Source: Allomyces arbusculus
Lineage: Eukaryota; Blastocladiomycota; Blastocladiomycetes; Blastocladiales; Blastocladiaceae
NCBI GenBank assembly: GCA_027604705.1
Contig: JADHYV010000006.1
Location: 186,001-250,000, forward strand
Length of the DNA stretch: 64,000 nucleotides
Direction of reading: 5' to 3'
Shown here: positions 55,935-64,000 of the stretch, piece by piece
How the letters are laid out: each line of letters opens with the position of its first letter
Numbering within the stretch: the first letter of the stretch is position 1
Notes under the pieces: model-generated
The model's database searches: none
What the model was told of the DNA's origin: nothing
Seen by the model: the letters and a program-made list of their open reading frames with translations, nothing else
Translations under genes and position numbers: made by a program

Positions 55935-57059
55935 ATGAGCAGCAAGACGAACAACTCGCTGCAAACCGTCTATGAGCCCGAGCTGAAACCGAGCGAGTCC
56001 AGCCCAATCCGTGCCGTCGTGTTCGACTTGGGCGGCGTGTGCGTCCGGTCGCCTGGCCATGCGATTGCACGCTACGAGCGCGAGTTGGGCTTGCCGCGCC
56101 AGTATATTGGCGTGACGTTGTCCGTTTCTTCTCTGCCAGTACACGTCAAATGAGCTCGCCACGCGCTGACCCTAAAGAAATGAATCGACAGAGCATTCGC
56201 CGGCGAGAATGGTCCCTTCCAGCGGTTCGTTTCCATTGGCCGGTCAGCCTTTCAGGCATGTCGCTAATCTCGCTCTGGTTCATACTCTCCACCCAGTTTT
56301 GAGCGCGGCGAGATCCATCTCGACGACTATGTCGAGCGCTTCCAGGCCGACTTGCACGCCGAGTCGAGCGTCGCGCAGTACTGCGCGTGGGTCGCGAAAA
56401 AGGACGGTCACAACAGCAGCAGCGACCGCGCATCCATTGACCAAGCGTCGTTGCGTGAGCTTGTTCGGAGAATCGACGCAAGGACGCTGTTCACGAGGAT
56501 GATGCGCGAGGCGAACCGGACCGTGCCGCTCATGGTTCAAGCGATTGAGCATCTTAAGGGTATGCATGTGCGGAGCTGGTTGGATAGGTCATGAAACTTG
56601 ACTGACCGAGCGCGTAGCGACGGGCAAGTACAAGATTGGGTGCATCACCAACGACTACCAGATCCCGAACCACCGCCCACGCCCCGACGTTGTCCATCTA
56701 ATGAGCTTGTTTGACGAGATCATTTCGTCGAGCCGTGTCGGGATCCGCAAGCCCGACCCGCGCATCTACCACTTGCTGTTCGAGCGGCTCAACGTGGCGC
56801 CGTGCGAGTGCGTGTTTCTCGACGACTTGGTTGTCAACATTCGCGCCGCGCAGCAGGTCGGCATGACGGCGATTTGTACGTTGGGTTTGCTCATGTTCTT
56901 GGAGCGCCTGTCGATCGCGAACTAACCGCGAGTCTGGTTTGATGGATAGTGGTCGCGAGCGCGGAACAGGCCATTGCCGACCTCGAGGGCGTCCTCGCCT
57001 TCCCCATTCTTTCAGAGAGAGGGCGCGAAGAGACGCCTGTGCCGTCCTCGAAGCTGTAG
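55935..57059 (+). CDS. HAD-superfamily hydrolase (EPHX2-N/ACAD10-N like)
   Basis: Haloacid dehalogenase-fold phosphatase like the N-terminal domains of soluble epoxide hydrolase and ACAD10. Exons: 55935-56119, 56192-56224 (33 nt), 56297-56559, 56618-56875, 56950-57059; 282 aa. Motif I is AVVFDLGGVCV, with the nucleophile Asp but Gly at the usual second Asp, as in that subgroup. The small exon supplies FAGENGPFQRF, the cap-domain element also seen in ACAD10 (GGENGPW). Motif II region is IGCITND, motif III SSSRVGIRKPDPRIY, motif IV CVFLDDLVVNIRAAQQVGM. Stand-alone, with no epoxide hydrolase or kinase domain fused. The substrate is unknown. Confidence 0.85.
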
Positions 57060-57398
57060 AAGCTGTTGTGTCGTGTCGTGTGATGTTAGATTCATTTTGC
57101 GACCCTTTCCCTCATGATTGAATCCTTGTCTGTGCTCCAGCGTTATCTAAAGTCAGCGTTATGTTAAGTTTCGTCAGGATGAACGGAGGAGACAGGATTT
57201 GCCGCGCCCAAGACACACAGTCCGGCCGGCCAAGTCGAATACGTGTGATGCGATCGAGTCGATGGCTCTTTTCGATCACCAAGACGACCAGGACACACGA
57301 GACGACCTGAATGATGTTCGCGACGACGACGACGACGATTTTGCCTTCCAACCGTGTTCCCAACTTGCCGCACTCGTGCGCACGCGGACCTCCACGAC
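57060..57398. other. Short spacer before ATRIP homologue
   Basis: About 340 bp, including a (GAC)n tract near 57324-57340. An upstream in-frame Met at 57354 exists. Confidence 0.4.
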
Positions 57399-59738
57399 AT
57401 GCGCCGCTACGCCGCCGACCCGCCGCCGGGCGCCGCGCCCACGGCCAAGCGTGCGCGTGGCACTGTAGCCGCCGAACTCACTTCACGACCAGATACCCCA
57501 ACCCCCGCGCCCGACCCATTTGCGGTTGACCCGTTTGATGACGATGATCTCGACGACGAGGCGCTGCTGCCGGCGCTCGCGCACATCGATCAAGCGATTT
57601 TGACGCAGGGCGGGCCGACAGGCGTGACCGTCCTCAACCAGACATGGGGCTCTCCCGCGCCATGGTCACCGGCGCCTACCGCAGCCTATCCGCCGCCGCG
57701 GCAAGGATACGCATGGAACGCAATCCCGGGCCCGCAGACACCAGCCCCCGCGCACGGTGCGGCTGCCGCTCCACCGAACCTCGACGCGGCCGCTCTCCTC
57801 GCCGAGCTCGAGCGCCTGCGCGCCGAGAAGCGCGATGTCGAGAACGAGGTCCTGCAACGCCGCGGCGAAGTCAAGATCCTGCGCGAAAAAATGGCCGAAA
57901 AGGAGTCGCTCTTGCTCAACAAGGACGCCGAGTATGCGCGCAAGCTTGACGAGGCGCGTGCCGCGGCCGATGCGCACGTGCAGAGTTTGCGCGCGGATCT
58001 CGACAAGTTGCAGTCGGAGCGGGCGTTTTTCGAACATAACATGCACCAGCGGCTCGCGCCGCAGCGCCGGAGGACGCACTTGTCGCAGGCGACGAACGCG
58101 ACGGCGACGTCGCCCATGGGTCATGGCGGAGGAAGGGGCGGGAACCACGCGCTCGAGGTGCCGAGTACGCCGTGCCCGATGCCGAGAGGTCGGGCGGGGC
58201 CGCCGCCGCCGGTGCAGAGGATAGCAGAGGAGCGCGAGGACGACATGGAGGTGGACACGGCGCCGTTTGTTGCTGCACCGCCGCGACCGCCGCCATTACC
58301 GCTCCCCACAGAGCCGAACGAGGTGCCTGCCCCAGCACTCGTTGAGCCGCCAGCTGTCGCGCAGCCCACTCCACCACCGCCGCCGATTCCTGCTCGTATT
58401 CTTGCCACCCTCCGCCGCCTCGCCGCCGCCGGTCTCGCGCCGGATCTGTGCGACCAGCTATTTGTCCGTGTCGTCCAGCACGACCCGCTCGCTCTCGAAT
58501 CGGCCGCGCAGTACCTCGACCGTGTCATTCCACCCGCGCGCTCGGCCGCCCCACCGCTGACTGGGCAGAACGTTAGCGACGACGATCCATCAACCCCAAT
58601 GGCCTCGTCCGCGGCCGACGTCCCCGACCCTGCCCCACCCGCGCCCGCCACCCTCGTCGCCGACACGGCCTACCTCCTCCGCTGGCTCGCGACGACGCGC
58701 GACGTGCGCACGATCCTGACGCGATTCGAGTCGCAAACGCACCCCACCACCGACCCACGCAACGTGCCGCACATGCTACACCTCGCCCTCCGGCGCATTT
58801 CCGCCCACATCAACCACCAAGTGCAAACGTGCGGTGTATCCCCGACCTCGCTCACCCCTTTCCACGACACGCTCGACTGGCTTTTCCAAACGATTCGCGC
58901 GGTCCTCTACGGCGGTCCCGCGCGCCTCCTGCGCCTCCAAGTGCGCGCGCTCGCGCGGTACGCACAAGACGTGGAAGTCGAATATCTCGCGAAGCCGCGT
59001 GACTTCCCGCCGCGAATTCACTTGCGCGTCGCCAACTGGTGCATGGATATGGTGCCCGCGGCAGCGGCCATGCAGCGGTCCCTCACGACGCGCGTCTCGC
59101 TCGTCCCGTGTCTTGTCCGGCTGTTGCTCAAGAAACGGGTCGTGCGCGCCGAGGATGGTGACCCGGGCGAGGACGAAGGGCCCGAGGCGATGCGTGTGCG
59201 TGCAGCGGTATTGCACATGTTGGTGCAGATCACGACGCGGTACAGGGCGGATGTGCTCATCTTTGTCACGACGGCGAATGCGGTTGTCCCAAGGACGATC
59301 GCGATGATGCTGTTGGTCGCGGTCGAAGTCGTCATGCCGGTAGTGGTGGGCGCGCCGGTCCTCCCGCCGGACGCGGTGGCCGCGCGGCTTGATGTGTTGG
59401 CCATGGGGTTGCGGTGGATTTTGGCCGTGGTTGAAGTGTGCGGCGGGGGAGATGTTGAGCAGGTCTTGGCCGCGTGTTACCGCGCGTCGCCTGTGACAAT
59501 TTTGTATTGGAGGACGCTGTTGCAGCTCGTGGATGGGATCCGCGTGCGTGGGGAGAGACTGGTGGGTGCGGGTAAGGAGGGGGTGATGAAGCCACGGTCA
59601 GTTGCCGACAGGCGAGCGCTGAGGAGGATGACGGCGGAGCAGGGAGTACAGGGCCCTCAGGGTGACACAAAGGGAGCGAAGGATAAGAGGATAGACGAGG
59701 TGTTGGCCGAGGTGGTGCAGAAAATCAAAGAACTTTGA
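57399..59738 (+). CDS. ATRIP: ATRIP/Rad26/Lcd1 checkpoint protein
   Basis: Partner of the ATR/Mec1/Rad3 checkpoint kinase, tethering it to RPA-coated single-stranded DNA. Single exon, 779 aa (human ATRIP is 791). The N-terminus has the ATRIP layout: a KRARG basic patch, then an acidic segment DPFAVDPFDDDDLDDEALL, equivalent to the RPA-binding recruitment motif, then a Pro-rich linker. The coiled coil (about 140-225) carries the family hallmark GEVKILREKMAEKESLLLN (human GEIKILRDSL). A Pro-rich linker and a long helical C-terminal half follow, as expected for ATR binding. The start at 57399 (MRRYAADPPPG) is preferred; a Met 15 codons earlier is possible. Convergent with ODAD3. Confidence 0.78.
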   Translation: MRRYAADPPPGAAPTAKRARGTVAAELTSRPDTPTPAPDPFAVDPFDDDDLDDEALLPALAHIDQAILTQGGPTGVTVLNQTWGSPAPWSPAPTAAYPPPRQGYAWNAIPGPQTPAPAHGAAAAPPNLDAAALLAELERLRAEKRDVENEVLQRRGEVKILREKMAEKESLLLNKDAEYARKLDEARAAADAHVQSLRADLDKLQSERAFFEHNMHQRLAPQRRRTHLSQATNATATSPMGHGGGRGGNHALEVPSTPCPMPRGRAGPPPPVQRIAEEREDDMEVDTAPFVAAPPRPPPLPLPTEPNEVPAPALVEPPAVAQPTPPPPPIPARILATLRRLAAAGLAPDLCDQLFVRVVQHDPLALESAAQYLDRVIPPARSAAPPLTGQNVSDDDPSTPMASSAADVPDPAPPAPATLVADTAYLLRWLATTRDVRTILTRFESQTHPTTDPRNVPHMLHLALRRISAHINHQVQTCGVSPTSLTPFHDTLDWLFQTIRAVLYGGPARLLRLQVRALARYAQDVEVEYLAKPRDFPPRIHLRVANWCMDMVPAAAAMQRSLTTRVSLVPCLVRLLLKKRVVRAEDGDPGEDEGPEAMRVRAAVLHMLVQITTRYRADVLIFVTTANAVVPRTIAMMLLVAVEVVMPVVVGAPVLPPDAVAARLDVLAMGLRWILAVVEVCGGGDVEQVLAACYRASPVTILYWRTLLQLVDGIRVRGERLVGAGKEGVMKPRSVADRRALRRMTAEQGVQGPQGDTKGAKDKRIDEVLAEVVQKIKEL

Positions 59739-59851
59739 TCCAATTTTGAATGTACTCTTGGCCTGCGTTCGTGGATCGGTTTGCAGAAAACATCAAACCC
59801 AAGTCTATCACGACATTCCTCCCCTCCACAAGTCCGCGCTCCATCGTCGGC

Positions 59852-61871
59852 CTAGTCACTCACATCATCGTCATCGTCCCCGCCCTTGCTGTCCTTGCCG
59901 CGCTTCTTCTTGCGCCCCCCCTTGGCCTTATTGCGTGCATTCAGCAGCGCCATCGTCGCCTTCTTGATCGCGTCGCGATCGGGCACGACCGTGTTGGCCA
60001 CATCCTCGTCGGCCGCATTCTGGTTGCCCAAGACCCCACCAGCACCCATGGCGCCCGGCGGCCCGCCCTTGCCGTTCTCGCCGTTCTGTGCGCCATTGTC
60101 CGAATCGTCGTCCTCGGACTCGAACGCCGCGGGCACGAGCCGGACGCGCGTGTTGTGCTGCGACATGTGCATGGGGATCGCGCTCAGGTCGCCCTGGATT
60201 GAGTTGGAGGAGTAGAGCGGGGTCAGCTGGTGAAGAAACGAAATTCAGCTGGGAGAGACGACAGACCTCGATGACAATGTCCTTGCCCTCGACCGACTGC
60301 AGGAGAGCGTTAATCTTGCCAATCGATTGCTCGAGCACGTCGACAATGCCGGTATCGGGCACCTCGGTCTTTTGCGTCTTGTCGTCCTGCAAAACCGAAG
60401 GCGACCAGTCTTTAGTTTCCCTGCATCCTCAGCAAGAACCGGACACGGGACGCTGACGCACTTTGATCTTGTCCCACAAGTGCACAACGCCGCGCTTCAA
60501 ATCGGCCAAGATCCGGGCCATGCGCTCGTGCCGCTCCACGACATCGCGGTACTTGCCCGCCTCGAGCTCGCGCTCGTGCTCCATGGCACGCATCGCCTGC
60601 TTGGCCGCGGCCCCAGCCTGCTCGCCCGTGACGAGCGCCTCGTCCAATTCCTTGAGCAGCTGAGCGCGTTGCGCACGCAACTGTGCGAGCCGCGTCTCGT
60701 GCTGCTTGGCCAAATCCGACAACCGCGCCTTGGTATCGCGCTGCTCCTCAAACTTGGCCACGACTTTCGACAAGTCGTCGACACCCGTCGCCTCCTTGAT
60801 GTGCCGAATCAGCGCCTCGTACTCGACCACGCGCTCAGCGAGCGCATCCGCTGCGTCGTGTGCGGCCAGATTGGCGCCTGCCGGACCCGCCGCAAACTCG
60901 GCGGCCGCGGCCGCCGCTGACGCGCGGTTCGTGTCGGCAAGCAACTGCAATTCGAGTTTCTCGGACGCCTCGAGCTTGAGCCGCACGAGCTCGCGCTGCG
61001 CGACCAGGTCCTTTTCGCGGCGCTTGCGGTCCTCGGCAATCTGCGTCTCAATTCTAGCCAATTCGGCGCGCGCCAAGTCCTTGGCATGATGCGCATCGCG
61101 TGCCATATGCTCGAGTTCTGCCGCGTCGGCGCGCTTCGCCGCCAGGGTCCGCTCCATGGTCGCGAGCTGCGCATCAAACAACTGCCGCTCCTCGTGCAGT
61201 CGGCGCACCATTTCCTCGTAGACTTTGCGCAGCGCCTGCGTCTCGTGGTACTTGATCACGGCCTTGTCGAGCTGGTTCTCGAGGTGCCGCATCGAGTGCG
61301 CCTGCGGCGAGTGCGCGGCAGTCGCACGGACCACAGCGACTTCCTGCTCCAAGTCTCGCAACTGGTCCTTGAGCGCGTCGAGTTTGGTCTGCTTGGCGCG
61401 CACGAGCGCTGTCATGTCGTCGGCCTTCTTGTGCACTTCGTTGATGTGCTGGTCAAGTTTCTCGAGTTCTGTTGACGGGTAGGCGCGTGGCGCTGGGTGC
61501 GCCATGGACCCGCCGGAGCCGGCACCGCGCTCGGCAGGAGACGTCTACACGTCCAGACATGCGTCAAGAAAGGTCGGCACGGCACGAAGGTACGAGGAGC
61601 CACTGAGGGTCTCACCTTTTTTAACTGCGCGAGCGCCGCGCGCAACTCCTTGTTCTGGTTTCTCAACCGCACAATCTCATCCTTGTTGGCCTGGATTGAC
61701 AGCTGGCTCTGCTCGTAGTAGGCCTTGCGGTCGCCCTCTAACCGCAGTAGCCGCGAGCGTCAATGCGATAAATCTTGCAGCAATGGTGAGAAGCGCGGGC
61801 TTACCAAGCAGCTCAAACCGTAGTTTGAGGTCGTGCAGGTCCTGCTCCAGCAGTGCCTGCTTGTCGAGCAT
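59852..61871 (-). CDS. ODAD3: Outer dynein arm docking complex subunit ODAD3 (CCDC151)
   Basis: Axonemal coiled-coil protein of motile cilia, part of the docking complex that attaches outer dynein arms to doublet microtubules. Exons: 61805-61871, 61616-61737, 60462-61544, 60267-60386, 59852-60193; 577 aa (human 595). The diagnostic block ELLEGDRKAYYEQSQ is formed across intron 1. Coiled coil covers most of the protein, with RKVYEEMVRRL, KRREKDLVAQREL and IRHIKEATGVDDLSKVV matching the vertebrate protein (VKDATGTDETHSLV). The tail has SQHNTRVRLVPAAFESEDDD like human EYNTRIALP...EESEEED, then a basic KKKRGK stretch. Its presence implies a flagellated zoospore stage. Confidence 0.9.
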
Positions 61872-62309
61872 GGTTCCGGTCCAGACGGGGTGGTTGTGGC
61901 GGTCGGGGTTGCAGCAAGTTGTGGAAGCGGGAGATTGCAGAGCCGAAATTCGTGGGCAGCCGTTACTCTGCAGCAGGTTGGGCGGAGCTGGCGGCGGTGG
62001 TGGTGGGTCTAGGCTCGGGGGTCAATTGCAGTGACGATCAGCAAGTTAGAAAGACGACCGACGATTTGTGGTGATTGAACGCGGTCACGGGACTTGGCTT
62101 TCTCTTTTGCAGTTCTCGCTTGCTCATGCTCAACACAATTTTCTTCATCCACCTTTTCTTCCCGCTTCAACCCCACGTCGCGCGACGTTCCTTCCATCAA
62201 TAAATCATACGAAACTTGCTCCGCCGTTCGCCAACGCCAAGTCAAGTCTCCATCATTGGACCACCAACGAGATGAAGAGCCATCAGCGTCATGGCCACCA
62301 AGCAGCAAA
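61872..62309. other. Spacer upstream of ODAD3
   Basis: About 440 bp between the ODAD3 start and FBL-LRR relic G. No X-box-like ciliary promoter element was identified by eye. Confidence 0.4.
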
Positions 62310-62976
62310 CGCAACAAAGAGCAGCGTCGCGCGCAGCTCGTGCACCCATTGAAATTCTGTCTTACGAGCCCCTCGATTTTTTCTGCCACGTCGTACTACG
62401 CTTGGCTGTCGAACCGCACTTGTCCATTTCGCGCTTGCATCGCCCGCCTTGTTTGCTGGAGCAGTCAACACGGCGATTCAGGTGAACGCCCCGATGGCAC
62501 ATTTTCGCTCGCGTGCTATCTCCATTTGCCGCATTGCTCCCGCCGCAGCTCGTCACGCTGCGAAACTGCGGCCGTTTTTTCGATTCCATCGACCAAGATT
62601 CCATCCCGCATGGATGGACGCTCCCGGACACATTTGAAACGCTCGTCTTCACCAAGGTACCCAAACTCACGATCGTGCGCTGGAGCGATTCGTTACGCAC
62701 CCACATTGGCCACCAGCGTTTCGCAAACTCGGTCTCTATGATACCGCTGTCTACGTGCTGCGGGCTCCCGTCCCATGGACGCTGGAAACCCTCGTCCTGG
62801 CAGGTTGTGAGCGCGGAAGCGAAGTCTTGATGCCTGAGGTGTGGATGCGCACACTTCTTCGATCGCTGCGCGTACTGGACCTGTGTTGCTCCAAATTTGA
62901 TGACTTGTTTGGCCAAGCGCTCGTCGAAGCGGTGCGCGAGGACTTCTCGGTCGAAAGCGCTGGTGTCGAGCGATGA
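62310..62976 (+). pseudogene. FBL-LRR family pseudogene (copy G)
   Basis: Plus-strand relic. YEPLDFFCHVVLRLAVEPHL may be the F-box-like start. LSPFAALLPPQLVTLRNCG, then GWTLPDTFETLVFTKVPKL, and PWTLETLVLAGCE and LRSLRVLDLCCSKFDDL are LRR-type blocks in changing frames. It ends with a stop at 62974-62976. At least two frame changes. Confidence 0.6.
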
Positions 62977-63329
62977 CGATGCTCAGTAGGTTTTCGCGCG
63001 CCATGTCGGATGAGCTGTGCGCTGTGTGAGGCGGTCGATCCGGACGTGGCCGTCAAGGCATCGCTTATTCCGGGAGAAGACGTCTTTGCGGAGCCAAAGT
63101 GATGAATGCGTTCTCAAGCAGAGAAGCCAAATTGTTAACAATAAACAATGTGTGAGGAGAAAAAGTTTGAACCGTGCAAGCTTTGTTCATGGGTGATGCA
63201 GATTTCCAGTCCATGAACACATGAACTGTCCCGCAACTTTCGTTGCAAGATTGCCTATTCTCGCATGATTGCCCATTGCCAGCAGGTCTCAGTATACTTT
63301 TCTCTCCAGCCGGACAATCCAAATGACGC
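62977..63329. other. Spacer between FBL-LRR relics
   Basis: About 350 bp, slightly A/T-richer; nothing recognised. Confidence 0.35.
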
Positions 63330-64000
63330 TCTGTGGCGTCCTTTGTTGATCATTTGCCACGCCAGCTCGTGTCACTGACGCTAATTTTCAAGAATGTGGA
63401 TCGTCACAGCTTTGGGGAGCAAACGTGTCCAGCTGTCTTTCAGTCGCTCCCGACATGGACGCACTTGACAACGTTTCGGTTTAACGAGTGGCCAATTTGA
63501 AAAATGGACGCATTGATGACCGCACTTGCTGCGCGAGCTGACAGTCTCTCTGCAGTCGCTCCACTTGACGGCTTGCACTCCGTTGCAAGTTAACGATGGT
63601 CGGCTGCATGGCGTTCTGTCGGATTTGGCTCGCGCTGCGCCACTTGTCTCGCTCTCTGTTCCTGACCTTGTTTTTCACCTGGGCCGTCGGTGGCCTGTCG
63701 CTCCACGTTATTCATTTCCGTTCCAATGCTGGCAACAATGGTATCAGCTTCCAGGCGCGTAGGGGGCGGATATGGCTGATGCCATTCTTAGTCGGCTCAC
63801 CATCGTGACATGCTTGCGACATTCTCCGTGCTCATGCAGCGCATCGACGTGGCCTTATCAGTGCAGAGCAAGCTCGCACCAACGGTGCACACATGGCAGC
63901 TGAGGACACATCAATCCTCTTGGATGCCGTTTCCGTTTGCCGGATCGCTGCCGCCGCAGCTCGCGGCGCTCAGGCTCTGTGGCGGGTTTTTTTGAATAAC
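63330..64000 (+). pseudogene. FBL-LRR family relic(s), running off the right edge
   Basis: SLPTWTHLTTFRFNEWPI (near 63440) resembles LPNWSQLTQLQCDWWPL of copy F. At 63930-63994 FPFAGSLPPQLAALRLCGGFF repeats the segment SPFAALLPPQLVTLRNCGRFF of copy G about 1.4 kb upstream, in the same orientation. This indicates a tandem duplicate. Stops and frame changes interrupt it; the rest lies outside the window. Confidence 0.55.

Overview
This is nuclear DNA of a zoosporic (flagellated) fungus. The best guess is a Blastocladiomycota relative such as Allomyces; the phylum and genus are inference. Three things point this way. Most genes carry several short GT-AG introns of about 55-100 bp. Orthologues of fungal housekeeping genes are present (La, Rok1, Dim1, Rex1, Ola1, Lsc2). 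The window also encodes ODAD3/CCDC151, an outer dynein arm docking protein that only organisms with motile cilia need. Genes lie on both strands with no operon logic. I saw no rRNA, tRNA, CRISPR array, transposon or retroelement.

Layout: 0.3-3 kb holds an NPC2-type lipid transfer protein and the Rix1-complex WD40 protein Ipi3/WDR18. 3.9-5.1 kb holds decayed copies of a local F-box-like/leucine-rich repeat (FBL-LRR) family. 5.3-6.8 kb is a La RNA-binding protein. 7.2-9.5 kb is an intact FBL-LRR gene with a duplicated tail fragment. 10.1-14.5 kb is a large class C GPCR with two tandem periplasmic-binding-protein-like ectodomains. 14.6-17.7 kb holds two more FBL-LRR pseudogenes. 18-19.2 kb is a BORCS5-like gene whose start codon stands alone in exon 1. 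20-22.9 kb is the Rex1 exonuclease, 23.3-24.5 kb Dim1 rRNA methyltransferase, 25.3-26.7 kb a nucleoside hydrolase, and 27.7-30 kb an acyl-CoA synthetase-like ligase facing a decayed half-copy of itself (30.2-31.3 kb). 31.6-33.3 kb is another FBL-LRR pseudogene.

33.8-35.8 kb is Rok1/DDX52, 36.4-37.9 kb succinyl-CoA ligase beta, and 38.2-39.5 kb a Ctr copper transporter with a cysteine-rich ectodomain. 39.9-41.9 kb is an Hsp70-like protein lacking catalytic residues, followed by a truncated Hsp70 copy that abuts a truncated FBL-LRR copy. 44.6-49 kb holds two intact FBL-LRR genes. 49.3-51 kb is OLA1, 52-53.8 kb a STRAD-like pseudokinase, 54.5-55.2 kb PXMP4, 55.9-57.1 kb a HAD hydrolase, 57.4-59.7 kb an ATRIP homologue, and 59.9-61.9 kb ODAD3. 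Two more FBL-LRR pseudogenes run to the right edge.

Themes: ribosome biogenesis and RNA processing is over-represented (Ipi3, Rex1, Dim1, Rok1, La), but the genes are dispersed. The most unusual items are the double-ectodomain receptor, the Hsp70-like protein without its catalytic lysine, the pseudokinase, and the birth-and-death FBL-LRR family (3 intact, about 9 broken copies in 64 kb). All exon boundaries were derived by hand from splice signals, reading-frame continuity and recognised family motifs.
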